A stretch of DNA of 15,501 nucleotides from JAAYYM01 sp964483155 (lineage in GTDB: Bacteria > Bacillota > Clostridia > Lachnospirales > Lachnospiraceae), in assembly GCA_964483155.1 (NCBI GenBank), contig CAZAAC010000048.1, forward strand, positions 1 through 15,501, in the 5' to 3' direction. Shown piece after piece: positions 6,413 to 14,992 of this stretch. Below the pieces are notes generated by a model. The model was given only the letters and a program-made list of their open reading frames with translations, made no database searches and had not been told where the DNA came from. The first letter of the stretch is position 1. The number at the start of each line of letters is the position of its first letter. Made by a program: the position numbers and the translations under genes.

Positions 6413-6865
6413 CTAATAATACTGTGAATTGCCCCATAGATTACTCTTTTTTAAGGCCAAGTATTCATCATACGCCTTCTCAAGAATCTGTCTTTCATTT
6501 GCAAATTTAAGCAAATGAAATGCTTCATGATACTTGTAATAACCAGAATCCAGAAAATGTTCTTCTCTTTGGGGTTTGCTATAATAATTGTCCGCTATCA
6601 TCAGATACCAGTGAACTTCTTTTGCGACCGTATTTTCAGGTACCGTAAAGGAATACTGGCTTTTATCAATATACTTAACAATAGATGCATTCACACCAGT
6701 TTCTTCGAGAACTTCTCTTACAGCAGTAACTTTATTCTCTTCGCCTTCTTCTACTGTGCCTTTCGGTAACACCCATCCTTCATACTTATTCCGATAATTT
6801 TTATAAAGTACAAGTATTTTCCCACGAAATATCACAACACCTCCACAGCTCGTTGCTTCAATCAT
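6413..6865 (-). CDS. Nudix hydrolase
   Basis: This 150-residue protein hydrolyses a nucleoside diphosphate linked to another group; the exact substrate cannot be read from sequence. The complete Nudix box runs from G36 to V58 (GTVEEGE, then REVLEETGV), matching GX5EX7REUXEEXGU, with the glutamates that bind magnesium in place. The upstream GWVLPKG stretch and CGGVVIF opening resemble small MutT/Ap4A-hydrolase-like members. CAGGAGGGA about seven bases before the ATG is a strong ribosome site. A good promoter lies in the short gap after the penicillin-binding protein gene, so it can be expressed alone, though read-through from that gene is also possible because no terminator separates them. It converges with the HD-GYP gene with a two-base gap. 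Confidence 0.9.
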   Translation of the reverse strand: MIEATSCGGVVIFRGKILVLYKNYRNKYEGWVLPKGTVEEGEENKVTAVREVLEETGVNASIVKYIDKSQYSFTVPENTVAKEVHWYLMIADNYYSKPQREEHFLDSGYYKYHEAFHLLKFANERQILEKAYDEYLALKKSNLWGNSQYY

Positions 6866-6907
6866 TGCAATCCCTCCTGTTCACGGTGAATCCAAATATT
6901 TCATAAC

Positions 6908-6936
6908 ATTATAGCATACTGTTAAATATTGTACAA
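6908..6936 (-). promoter_or_regulatory. promoter of the Nudix gene
   Basis: On the minus strand TTGTAC (6936-6931), 17 bases, then TGC followed directly by TATAAT (6913-6908), an extended -10. The predicted start point is near 6901, about 36 bases before the ATG. The -35 lies 11 bases beyond the stop codon of the upstream gene. Confidence 0.7.
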
Positions 6937-6946
6937 TTGTATCCTA

Positions 6947-8383
6947 TTATTCAAAATATGCATCAAATATTCTCTTTGCAATAGGAACAGCATATTCTCC
7001 GCCGGAGCCTGCTCCTTCAAGCACTATTGTAACAACAATTTTCTTATCATTCATACAGGCATAACCAGTGAACCATGCATGGCTTTCACTTTTATTGCTT
7101 GAATATTCTGCTGATCCCGTTTTACCTGCCGCAGTGTATTTACTATCCTTTAGTATAGTTGCTGTTCCTGACTGCACGACCTCTTCCAAAAATAGCTGCA
7201 GTAGTTCAGCTTCTTTCGCTGTCATCAGCTTTCCATAAGATTTTGTTTTGTATTCTTTCACAGAATCCTTATTGTAGTTCTCTACTCTCTGTAATAAGTA
7301 TGGCACCATTAAATTTCCGTCATTTGCAATCGCAGATGTTATCATTGCCATATGGAGTGGTGTAACCTGTGTCGTCCCTTGTCCTATGGCTGTTTGCATT
7401 ACCTCATTAACTGAGGACGATGCACTTATTGGTACAAAACTCTCTGCATATGGAAATAAAACGGGAAGTTTTTGATTAAATAACAAATCCTCACACGTTT
7501 TTCGAAATTGATTACTATTTAAACCTATACTGATATTAGAAAATGAGGAATTACATGATTTTGCAAATGATTGCATTAAATCCACATGACCATGGCTAAT
7601 ACCATGGTAACAATTTATAACACTATCCTCTTTGGTGAACTTACCTATACAGTCAAAAGAATAATCCTGATAATTATTTTTATGCTCGCGAAGATACTCC
7701 AATAACGTAACGATCTTAAACGTTGAGCCTCCCGGATATAAGCCTTGAGTTGTTCTATTTAAAAGCGGACCCTCTTCTGTGTCAATATAAATATCTTCCC
7801 AAAGTTCATTGATTTTATTTGGATCAAAATCAGGCTTTGAAACCATAGCAAGTATTTCTCCTGTTGTTGGATCCATCACAATGATAGCACCTTTATAAAC
7901 ACCAAGTGCCTCATTAGAGACCTGCTGCATAGAAACATCTAAAGTCGTCACTACATTATCACCAATGCTTTTTTCGCCCTTAATGATATCCTGCAGTCTT
8001 TCACTGGCATAAGCATTGGATGTCAGTAAATTAAAATTTGCCAATGATTCGATTCCGATTTTACCCTTTGTTGAAAAACCAACTGCCTGTGCAAAAAGGT
8101 TGCCAAATGGATATAATCTGGTTTCAGTTTGATCAGCATTGACTAAAGTCTCAGCAAGAACCTCGTAATTCCTTGCATAAATTTTCCCGCGTATTACCTT
8201 TTTTGCCAGCAGCTCCTGTCGCGAATTATAGGTGTTATTAATTGCTTCGGTACTACTTATACCAATATAGTACATAAAATAGCCAAGCATAAAAATAAAT
8301 AATGCCACAAATAGATATGTTATATTTGCAATTTCGCGATTAGAATTATTTGATTTTTCATGATTTTTTTTAAAATGCAACAT
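6947..8383 (-). CDS. class B penicillin-binding protein (peptidoglycan transpeptidase)
   Basis: The protein has 478 residues. One membrane segment at about 21-43 anchors it with the bulk outside the cell. A short pedestal region begins with RGKIYARNYEVLAET (65-79), the RGxIxDRxG-type motif of class B enzymes. The transpeptidase domain (about 165-478) has the three catalytic motifs: STFK (S220 nucleophile, K223), SCN (276-278) and KTG (421-423). It cross-links peptidoglycan stems and is the target of beta-lactams. The length is compact compared with typical PBP2 or PBP3, close to the PbpA type that is encoded beside a RodA-like protein. The SEDS gene lies 13 bases upstream, with AGGAG in the gap, so the two are almost certainly made together and form one synthase. 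Whether it serves elongation, division or sporulation is not clear; zapA and scpAB nearby favour growth or division. Confidence 0.93.
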   Translation of the reverse strand: MLHFKKNHEKSNNSNREIANITYLFVALFIFMLGYFMYYIGISSTEAINNTYNSRQELLAKKVIRGKIYARNYEVLAETLVNADQTETRLYPFGNLFAQAVGFSTKGKIGIESLANFNLLTSNAYASERLQDIIKGEKSIGDNVVTTLDVSMQQVSNEALGVYKGAIIVMDPTTGEILAMVSKPDFDPNKINELWEDIYIDTEEGPLLNRTTQGLYPGGSTFKIVTLLEYLREHKNNYQDYSFDCIGKFTKEDSVINCYHGISHGHVDLMQSFAKSCNSSFSNISIGLNSNQFRKTCEDLLFNQKLPVLFPYAESFVPISASSSVNEVMQTAIGQGTTQVTPLHMAMITSAIANDGNLMVPYLLQRVENYNKDSVKEYKTKSYGKLMTAKEAELLQLFLEEVVQSGTATILKDSKYTAAGKTGSAEYSSNKSESHAWFTGYACMNDKKIVVTIVLEGAGSGGEYAVPIAKRIFDAYFE

Positions 8384-8396
8384 AAGTCACTCCTGC

Positions 8397-9740
8397 TTAA
8401 TTAATAATCTGCTCAGAATCAATTTTCGCTTTAAGGTTAAGTTTTTTAGGCTCTGAGATATAAAGCCCTTGTATTATGGCAAATACCATATGCGTCGTCA
8501 GAATAGAGGTTCCACCATAGCTTACAAGTGGTAATGTGACACCTGTCAATGGAATAAACTTAATTACTCCACCTATTGTGAGAAATACTTGAAATCCATA
8601 TATTGTGGCCAATCCGACTGCAATTAAACGATAGAAGGTATCCACTAGACGCATTGAAATGTTCATGAACATAACAAAGCAACTTACACATACAAGAATA
8701 AGACACGCTGCAAAGATTCCTCCTAGTTCTTCAGATATTGCCGAGAAAATAAAATCAGAGACTACAACAGGCGTCTTATCGGGTGAACCTTGTGTCAGCC
8801 CCATACCAAACCATCCACCCGTTCCAATCGCAAATAGTGATTGTGTAACCTGATATCCCGCCTCCTCAATAGTGCTCCAAGGATCTTTCCAGGCCTGTAC
8901 CCTAGTCCGCACATGCCCAAACAACTGATATCCTATCACAGATGCAAAACCACCACTAATCAAACCGGCTAAAAGATAAATCCAATTACGACTGGCAATG
9001 TATAGCATGATAACGTATGCAACAAAGAAAATAAGTGCGCTTCCCAAATCTTTCGAAAAAACAAGAATAAGAATATGAAGAGCTGCCATAATGGTTACAA
9101 GAATAATCTGTTTTAGCTCGGTTGATTTGCTGAGAAGTCCGGCAACCGAAAAAACAAATAGTATCTTTACAAATTCTGATGGTTGAAACGAAAACCCACC
9201 TATAGAATAAGATAATTTGGAACCATTAATCACTTTACCAAGAATCATAACAATTAATAAAGCAGCGATTCCCAAAAAGCCATAAACCAGAGGAAACAAA
9301 CTAATTATTTTTATTTTCTTGACCAAATAGGGAATAAACATAGTTATAATAATAGAAAATATTACAATTTTAAACTGCTTCACTGATTTTTCATAAGATA
9401 TTCTGGTTAAAATAATAAAACTAATCGTCATTAATAAACACATATTATTGATAATCAATCTGTTCGCTCTTGGATAAATGACACGATACAAGGCAATTGT
9501 AGCAAAAAGACTAAGCTGTTGGAGCGCATACAGAATAATCAGCATAGAATTCTTTGTTGCAAGGCATAATACAACAAATGAAATGAAATGAATCAAAAAC
9601 ATCAGAATATTTTGTCGAATATAAATCCCATTCCGTTCTTCCTCCGAATGATAACGGAACACAATAAAACACTCTAGCGTATAAAATGCCATAAAGATTA
9701 TAATTGCATACTTGGAAAATTCTACTATGATATTTGCCAT
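8397..9740 (-). CDS. SEDS family glycosyltransferase (FtsW/RodA/SpoVE)
   Basis: The product is a 447-residue polytopic membrane protein that polymerises lipid II into glycan strands. SEDS signatures are visible in order: SFQPSEFVK (184-192), SKDLGSALIFF (229-239), a WKDPW loop (284-288), GMGLTQGSP (312-320), VSDFIFSAISEELG (327-340, with D329 the likely catalytic aspartate) and IPLTGVTLPLVSYGG (396-410). Residues about 1-145 hold extra hydrophobic segments before the core, so it is longer than FtsW or RodA of Bacillus (about 400 residues) and more like the RodA partnered with PbpA in Actinobacteria. It starts three bases after the U32 stop codon with GGAG six bases upstream, and the penicillin-binding protein gene follows 13 bases later. 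RodA and FtsW types cannot be separated with confidence from sequence alone. Confidence 0.93.
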   Translation of the reverse strand: MANIIVEFSKYAIIIFMAFYTLECFIVFRYHSEEERNGIYIRQNILMFLIHFISFVVLCLATKNSMLIILYALQQLSLFATIALYRVIYPRANRLIINNMCLLMTISFIILTRISYEKSVKQFKIVIFSIIITMFIPYLVKKIKIISLFPLVYGFLGIAALLIVMILGKVINGSKLSYSIGGFSFQPSEFVKILFVFSVAGLLSKSTELKQIILVTIMAALHILILVFSKDLGSALIFFVAYVIMLYIASRNWIYLLAGLISGGFASVIGYQLFGHVRTRVQAWKDPWSTIEEAGYQVTQSLFAIGTGGWFGMGLTQGSPDKTPVVVSDFIFSAISEELGGIFAACLILVCVSCFVMFMNISMRLVDTFYRLIAVGLATIYGFQVFLTIGGVIKFIPLTGVTLPLVSYGGTSILTTHMVFAIIQGLYISEPKKLNLKAKIDSEQIIN

Positions 9741-9743
9741 GTG

Positions 9744-11948
9744 CTACTCCACACCTCTCGCGAAGTGTCCCTTTGTATATTCTGCTATCAGAAATTCTTT
9801 TTTTCTATTATTTGTTCCAAATGCTATTCTGTCGCAGTATTCCTTCGTAATTGCAGTCGCTTCTGCAACTGTTTCAGTTGTAAACATAAGTCTGAGACTA
9901 TCAAAACCCATACCTGCCAATTTATCGATTTCATTATGCAAAGACAGTGGTACACTATTATAGATTATCGTATAACATTCTTTGCAGTTGCTTTTTATTT
10001 GCAGTTTTTTACCATATCTGTCCTTGAGACTCCATATTTGCTTTGTTTCTCCAAAATCACTCTTACTACAGCCACCAAACGTGTTTTGAACACACTGGGC
10101 TGATATCATCATCGGAAGGTAACCATATACTACCATTTCCATAGTATCTCGAGGAAATTTCCATAATTCTTTCTCATTCAGCTCTACAGATGCCGTTTGT
10201 CTTATACATCCCATATGTTGCAATACATGTAAGGACTTTTCATTAAAAACATATAAATCAAAGTCTGCAATGATTTCTTGATGAAATGGTATCTCCGCTA
10301 ACCATTGTAAAGATTCAAAATTATGAATTAAAACATTATTATTAATAATAATATCTTCCAACTCACGTAAATGCTTCATCGTATGTGCTCGGCATATCAC
10401 GGGTAACGAAATATAAATGTTTTTATGATGTTCTTGTCCAAGCGTTAATGCTGACTGTATTATTTCCCTGTCCCAGCAAGGAATATACAGGCTGTTAACA
10501 GCCTCTATTTTAACTAACGAGTCAAAAACTGCTTTTGATTCAACAGAGACATTTAATTGTGGCTTCTTTTTATGATTATGTGCATCCAATTCTATATTGA
10601 TTGCTTTGTCTTGCAGTGAATAGGGTTCATTATAATCACGCCTATACTTCAGTAATATTTTTTCTTCTAGTTGTTTGATTGCTTCTCTTCTCAAATCATT
10701 TAACGCCTTTATGGGCATAAAAATATGATTATCCATAAATACATCTATCATTTCAAAGATGAAAGGTGTATTCCCTGTTTTATTGATTTGTTTAAATATA
10801 TCCTCTTGACTGAGAGGCTTGTTTTGTGCCAGTTCAACCGTTTGTCCATAGGTTTCTATTTCTTGCCCCTTATAGACTAGTGTCAGTTTTGCAGGCATTC
10901 CTGCTTGAAGATTTATACTGGCAGTTACAGATAGTTTTTTACTTGTCTCAACAAATTGTGTATAAATTCTTTTAAATATCTCTTCATTTCCAGTCTCGTA
11001 ACTAGGCTTTTCGAGTGTAATCATATCACGACCGTTTTTTTGCTCGAAGTAACTTCGACTACTACCACTTCTTGTATAAAGACTAATTAGTTCTTTATAA
11101 TCCTCTTTTTTCACAGAATATTCGTCTGTAGGACGTTCAAAAATACTATCAATATTCTTTCTATATATGCTGGTCACACCTGCAACATATTCTGGCCGTT
11201 TCATTCTTCCTTCAATTTTGAATGAAGAAATGCCTGCATTGATCAATTGTGGTAATATTTCTATCGTAGCAATATCTTTTGTACTGAGAGGATAAGATTC
11301 TTTCGTATCACTTATTTTATCTGTGCCCCTCATGACTGTATAAGGTAATCGACATGGTTGTGCACACCGTCCTCTATTTCCACTTCTTCCACCAATCAAA
11401 CTTGAAAAAAGACATTTACCAGAATAGCAGTAGCATAGAGCACCATGTATAAAGCATTCAATTTCTATGTCGGGATTATTTTCATGAATCATAGAGATTT
11501 CCTGTAATGACAATTCGCGCGCAAGTACAACTCTCTTAATACCAATCTTTTGCAAAAATTGAACACCTTCAGAGGCTGTTATTGTCATCTGTGTACTCGC
11601 ATGAATACTTAAGTCAGGAAAGTAAAACTTAATAGTATCAATTGCACCAATGTCCTGCACAATAATTGCATCCAGACCTGCCAGATAATAAGGTCTCAAA
11701 TAATCCTTAAGACCTGCAAGTTCGTTTTCTTTTAGCAGTGTGTTAACCGTAAGATATACTTTTTTTTCATATAAATGAGCATAATTAATCGCCCGAAGAA
11801 GTTCTTCTTCAGTAAAATTATTTGCATATGCTCTCGCACTGTATTTATCGCCACCGAGATATACGGCATCTGCTCCAGCATTTATTGCAGCAAGAAAGCT
11901 TTCATAGTTTCCAGCGGGAGCAAGTAATTCTATTTTTTCTGTTCTCAT
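9744..11948 (-). CDS. U32 family protein, RlhA-like (23S rRNA hydroxylation type)
   Basis: This 734-residue protein belongs to the U32 family, once called collagenase-like peptidases and now known to include iron-sulfur RNA or quinone hydroxylation factors. The N-terminal half is a TIM-barrel-like U32 domain (ELLAPAGNYESFLAAINAGADAVYLGG at the start). It carries the family's cysteine cluster at about 172, 174, 179, 195 and 199 (CYSGKC and GNRGRCAQPC) and the SSFKIEGRMK element near 243-252. A middle DUF3656-like region and a second barrel-like half follow, with more cysteines near the end (SAQCVQNTFGGC and SNCKECYTI). The long architecture matches E. coli RlhA, which hydroxylates a cytidine of 23S rRNA, so an rRNA target is likelier than a protein target. 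Two ATGs are adjacent; the second is taken because AGGAG abuts the first by one base and is four bases from the second. Confidence 0.85.
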   Translation of the reverse strand: MRTEKIELLAPAGNYESFLAAINAGADAVYLGGDKYSARAYANNFTEEELLRAINYAHLYEKKVYLTVNTLLKENELAGLKDYLRPYYLAGLDAIIVQDIGAIDTIKFYFPDLSIHASTQMTITASEGVQFLQKIGIKRVVLARELSLQEISMIHENNPDIEIECFIHGALCYCYSGKCLFSSLIGGRSGNRGRCAQPCRLPYTVMRGTDKISDTKESYPLSTKDIATIEILPQLINAGISSFKIEGRMKRPEYVAGVTSIYRKNIDSIFERPTDEYSVKKEDYKELISLYTRSGSSRSYFEQKNGRDMITLEKPSYETGNEEIFKRIYTQFVETSKKLSVTASINLQAGMPAKLTLVYKGQEIETYGQTVELAQNKPLSQEDIFKQINKTGNTPFIFEMIDVFMDNHIFMPIKALNDLRREAIKQLEEKILLKYRRDYNEPYSLQDKAINIELDAHNHKKKPQLNVSVESKAVFDSLVKIEAVNSLYIPCWDREIIQSALTLGQEHHKNIYISLPVICRAHTMKHLRELEDIIINNNVLIHNFESLQWLAEIPFHQEIIADFDLYVFNEKSLHVLQHMGCIRQTASVELNEKELWKFPRDTMEMVVYGYLPMMISAQCVQNTFGGCSKSDFGETKQIWSLKDRYGKKLQIKSNCKECYTIIYNSVPLSLHNEIDKLAGMGFDSLRLMFTTETVAEATAITKEYCDRIAFGTNNRKKEFLIAEYTKGHFARGVE

Positions 11949-11968
11949 CATACTCCTAATAATTGTGG

Positions 11969-11993
11969 AAAAGGCTGTCTCTCGACAGCCCCT
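11969..11993 (-). terminator. hairpin with GAGA loop between zapA and the U32 gene
   Basis: A perfect seven-pair GC-rich stem (GGCTGTC 11973-11979, GACAGCC 11984-11990) closes a GAGA tetraloop on the minus strand and is followed by TTTT. It can be extended by G-T pairs. It may be a weak terminator after zapA or a structured leader of the U32 gene, whose ATG lies about 24 bases further on. Confidence 0.55.
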
Positions 11994-12058
11994 CCCAATA
12001 CAACTACTTTTTCATAAAGTTCACTAAAGCATGAACCATACTATACTTTTATCAGATT

Positions 12059-12463
12059 TTATTTTTTATGACCCAAGTCTGTCTCTAGTTTAATGATGCG
12101 TGCCTGCAGATCATTCATCTCTTCTCTCGCACCTTTAGAATTCTTTTCTGCATTTTCAAGCTTAATCTGGGTAGAAATCAACTCATGTTTTAAATTGTAT
12201 AATTCCTTATCCTTTGATTCTATCTCTTCCTCCAAAATGCCAATCTGCTTCTTTGCTTTAAAAAAATCATCTGCCATATTCAATTGCAGTAAAACACTTT
12301 GTGTGTCAAGAGGTTGACGCCTAAACGTATCAATTTTATTATACTCAGCCGTTTTATTGTTAATGTAAGTAGCAACCTTCTGCAGATATTCTTCGCTTTC
12401 ATATCCACTCAGCGTAAATACCTTTCCACCTATTAATACTTCTGTATCAATCTTAGAAGACAT
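12059..12463 (-). CDS. zapA: cell division protein ZapA
   Basis: The 134-residue protein is ZapA, which binds FtsZ filaments and promotes their bundling at the division site. It opens MSSKIDTEVLIGGKVFTLSG, then SEEYLQKVATYINNKTAEY, the conserved ZapA head, followed by LLQLNMADDFF. Residues about 65-134 form a coiled coil (long E/K/L-rich helix) through which ZapA tetramerises. It is longer than E. coli ZapA (109) because of this tail. The frame stays open to a TTG at 12490, but that would place the promoter leader and ribosome site in the coding part. The ATG at 12463 has GGAG ten bases upstream, although GAGGGG just before it is too close to serve. It has a visible promoter, so it can be expressed apart from scpAB. 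Confidence 0.9.
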   Translation of the reverse strand: MSSKIDTEVLIGGKVFTLSGYESEEYLQKVATYINNKTAEYNKIDTFRRQPLDTQSVLLQLNMADDFFKAKKQIGILEEEIESKDKELYNLKHELISTQIKLENAEKNSKGAREEMNDLQARIIKLETDLGHKK

Positions 12464-12517
12464 ACCCCTCACACTCCATTCATGAAACAAAATATTTTTT
12501 TCAAACCCCTAACATGA

Positions 12518-12545
12518 ATTATAACAAAATTTTGAAATAAAACAA
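12518..12545 (-). promoter_or_regulatory. promoter of zapA
   Basis: On the minus strand TTGTTT (12545-12540), 16 bases, then TGT directly before TATAAT (12523-12518), an extended -10. Transcription would begin near 12511, about 48 bases before the ATG at 12463. It lies in the 92-base gap after scpB, where no terminator was seen. Confidence 0.65.
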
Positions 12546-12555
12546 GCCCTTAAAT

Positions 12556-13230
12556 CTATATATCTAATTTAAGTTGTATTTCATCCTCTGCTTCTCGCTT
12601 AAAATCTTCAAATTTGTCTTGCTTTAAAATAGGTAACTCATCAATCGATTTGACGCCAAAGGATCTTAAGAACTCCTCTGTTGTGCCAAATAGCAGAGGC
12701 CGACCAGGTGCATCAAGCCTACCCAACTCTGTAATCAAATTAAATTCAATCAATTTATTTACAGCATGATCACAGCTCACTCCACGTATCTTTTCTATTT
12801 CAAGCCTCGTAACAGGCTGTTTATAGGCAACAATAGATAACGTCTCTAATAGAGTATCCGTCAATACATAGTTTTTCGGTGCGTTCTTAACCTTAACAAG
12901 ATACTCATACATTTCATCCTTTGTACACATCTGAAAAGCATCCTCTAATTCGATAATAGTAATTCCCCGACTGCTGTCTTTATATTGGTCCATCATATGA
13001 TAAAGGATGATTTTAGTTTCTTCCGGTTCACGTCTAATAGACAAAGCAAGTCTTTTTAAATCCACAGAATTTCCCATTGAAAATAGTATGGCCTCAAGAA
13101 CCGCCTCTGGATTATCTACCGGAGGCAATTGCTCATCAGCTATACTCGCCTCCACAATTTCACCTGTATCTACAGTAATCATGGCATCTAGTATATCATC
13201 AATTTCTTCACTTGACATAAGTTCGCTCAT
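12556..13230 (-). CDS. scpB: segregation and condensation protein B
   Basis: ScpB is the winged-helix subunit of the SMC-ScpAB condensin that organises and separates the chromosome. The 224-residue product has a non-conserved acidic N-terminal extension of about 40 residues before the core DNPEAVLEAILFSMGNSVDL. The C-terminal winged helix is clear: LETLSIVAYKQPVTRLEIEK, IRGVSCDHAVNKL, then GRLDAPGRPLLFGTTEEFLR. The dimer-forming N-domain and the second winged helix are both present. The frame opens at 13248 but AAGGA sits seven bases before the ATG at 13230, which is the better start. It follows scpA by 56 bases with no terminator or obvious promoter between, so the two are likely made together. 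Confidence 0.94.
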   Translation of the reverse strand: MSELMSSEEIDDILDAMITVDTGEIVEASIADEQLPPVDNPEAVLEAILFSMGNSVDLKRLALSIRREPEETKIILYHMMDQYKDSSRGITIIELEDAFQMCTKDEMYEYLVKVKNAPKNYVLTDTLLETLSIVAYKQPVTRLEIEKIRGVSCDHAVNKLIEFNLITELGRLDAPGRPLLFGTTEEFLRSFGVKSIDELPILKQDKFEDFKREAEDEIQLKLDI

Positions 13231-13286
13231 TACTTTTTCCTTCTGCATATTTCTTAATGAAACATATATTAATACATAAATTTATT

Positions 13287-14036
13287 TCAGGCTACTTTTT
13301 TTGAAATAATAATTATATCATCAAAGATTCCATCTTGTACCGTTATAATTCTTCCCATTTTAATTAACTCAAGTATAACAAGAAATGTAACAACAACTTC
13401 CATCTTAGTGGCCTGTTCTTCCATGAGATTTCTAAAGCTAAATCTGTCATGACTTTTTACATAGTTTTCAATATATAATGTTTTTTTCTCGAGATCAATT
13501 TCATCCTTTTCAATCTTACCAAACTGACTTCTAAGTTTATCTACTTTATCTTCCTGTTTTCTCATGATTTGTTTGAAAATTTGATTAAGCTTGCTTAAAT
13601 CCATATCGCCCACCAGTTTCTCATAATCAATTGGCTGTGCATAATTCAAAATATCTTTAGGAAACGTAGCATCTTTAAAAACGACTCTTTTAGCACTGAT
13701 TTGTTTGTCCCTTAATTCATAGGCCATATACTTATACATTTTATACTCAATGAGCTTCTGAATCAACTCTGCTCGCGGATCCTCTTCTTCACCATCTTCA
13801 TTGCATTCCTTTGGTAAAAGCATTTTGCACTTAATATCCAGTAATGTGGCCGCCATAACTAAAAATTCGCTCATCATATTTAAATCCTGCGTACCAATTT
13901 GCTTTATATACTCCATATACTGCTCCGTTATCATAACAATAGGAATATCATAAATATCAACTTTATTCTTATCAATTAAGTGCAGTAATAAATCAAGTGG
14001 TCCTTCGAATGTTTGCAATTTAAAATTCAAATCCAT
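13287..14036 (-). CDS. scpA: segregation and condensation protein A (kleisin)
   Basis: ScpA is the kleisin that bridges the SMC ATPase heads and carries the ScpB dimer. This 249-residue protein has the conserved N-terminal FEGPLDLLLHLIDKNKVDIYDI (10-31) followed by ITEQYMEYI, the helical part that contacts the SMC neck. Then comes LVMAATLLDIKCKMLLPKE. A charged middle (about 80-180) links to the C-terminal winged helix (VTFLVILELIKMGRIITVQD), which binds the other SMC head. The usual length is near 250, so it is complete. GGGAGA lies seven bases before the ATG, overlapping the stop of the metallophosphoesterase gene 11 bases away. The smc gene itself is not in the window. Confidence 0.95.
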   Translation of the reverse strand: MDLNFKLQTFEGPLDLLLHLIDKNKVDIYDIPIVMITEQYMEYIKQIGTQDLNMMSEFLVMAATLLDIKCKMLLPKECNEDGEEEDPRAELIQKLIEYKMYKYMAYELRDKQISAKRVVFKDATFPKDILNYAQPIDYEKLVGDMDLSKLNQIFKQIMRKQEDKVDKLRSQFGKIEKDEIDLEKKTLYIENYVKSHDRFSFRNLMEEQATKMEVVVTFLVILELIKMGRIITVQDGIFDDIIIISKKVA

Positions 14037-14047
14037 GACTTCTCTCC

Positions 14048-14935
14048 CTATCCAGCATTATTTATAACTTCCTTTTTTCGAATACGTATACATACAATTT
14101 CGGCTCTGTTCCATATTCTAAGTGGAATCGTATGGGAACCAATACCTCTGCTTAATATCATAATTGTCTCTTTTGCATGGAACTCTCCCGCATCATACTT
14201 CGGAAACAGCTTCCACTGTGGCGATACAACACCACCTACAATCGGTAATTGTACGATGCCACCATGTATATGACCTGACAGCACTAAATCTGGTTTCCAC
14301 TCAGCATACCCAGGAAATTGATCGGGATTATGTGCCAATAAAATAGAATATCTTTCTTTATTGACCTTTCCAAGACTGCTCTCCATATATTCTTTTGGAA
14401 TGTGCCTTGTAATCCCCTTCTTATAATACTTATGCTCCAATATAAGCCCGTAAATATCGATTCCTGCCTGAGATATGTGTGCAACTTCATTTTCCATAAT
14501 ATGAACACCCAGTTTAGAAAGTGCATCTGTATAATGCTCAAAATTTGTTTTTGATAAATGAGTACTTCTCTTCAATTTTTCTTCATGATTGCCAATTCCG
14601 TAATAAATCGGATATTTGGCAGATAGTTTTTTGATAAATTCTAATGTTGGTTCATAATCAAGCGGAATCTTTCCAGATGCATTTACCATATCTCCTGCAA
14701 AAACAACTGCATCTGGTTTCATTTCTTCAATGGCATCTAAAAGCGGCTGATTTTCATATGGGAATACTTTGCTATGTAAATCCGATAAAAATACAAGCTT
14801 ATATTCATCCATTAATATTTTTTCAGAAGAATAGTCATAAAAAGTTATACAAAATTCTTTACTCTCTTTATATATTGATACTGCCAAGCCTATTACTAAA
14901 ATAACAGCCACACATACGATTACAAATTCAAGCAT
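14048..14935 (-). CDS. membrane-anchored metallophosphoesterase (YkuE/YaeI-like)
   Basis: The 295-residue protein has one N-terminal membrane segment (about 3-20) and then a calcineurin-type metallophosphoesterase domain. Metal-binding motifs appear in order: SDLHSK (D-x-H), AGDMVN (GD), GIGNHEE (GNHE), LLAHNPD (H) and SGHIHGG (GHxH). All the usual ligands for the two-metal centre are present. The relatives YkuE and YaeI are membrane-associated phosphodiesterases or phosphatases, some acting on lipid-linked or nucleotide substrates; the substrate here is unknown. It heads the minus-strand cluster with scpA, scpB and zapA, 11 bases before scpA. AGAGG lies five bases before the ATG at 14935; the longer frame to 14950 has no ribosome site. 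Confidence 0.9.
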   Translation of the reverse strand: MLEFVIVCVAVILVIGLAVSIYKESKEFCITFYDYSSEKILMDEYKLVFLSDLHSKVFPYENQPLLDAIEEMKPDAVVFAGDMVNASGKIPLDYEPTLEFIKKLSAKYPIYYGIGNHEEKLKRSTHLSKTNFEHYTDALSKLGVHIMENEVAHISQAGIDIYGLILEHKYYKKGITRHIPKEYMESSLGKVNKERYSILLAHNPDQFPGYAEWKPDLVLSGHIHGGIVQLPIVGGVVSPQWKLFPKYDAGEFHAKETIMILSRGIGSHTIPLRIWNRAEIVCIRIRKKEVINNAG

Positions 14936-14980
14936 ATATACCTCTCGCATCTAAATGTGCTTTTATTATGCACATATTCT

Positions 14981-14992
14981 ACAATATATTGT
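14981..14992. promoter_or_regulatory. 12-base palindrome at the cluster start point, possible operator
   Basis: ACAATATATTGT is a perfect palindrome that abuts the -10 box and covers the predicted transcription start. A second, interrupted inverted repeat (ATGTGC 14955-14960, GCACAT 14970-14975) lies in the leader. Both are AT-biased, so operator function is only a suggestion. Confidence 0.35.

Noticed and set aside
12464..12490. Longer ZapA from a TTG at 12490
   Set aside because: No ribosome site precedes the TTG, and the ATG at 12463 starts the conserved ZapA head with GGAG upstream.
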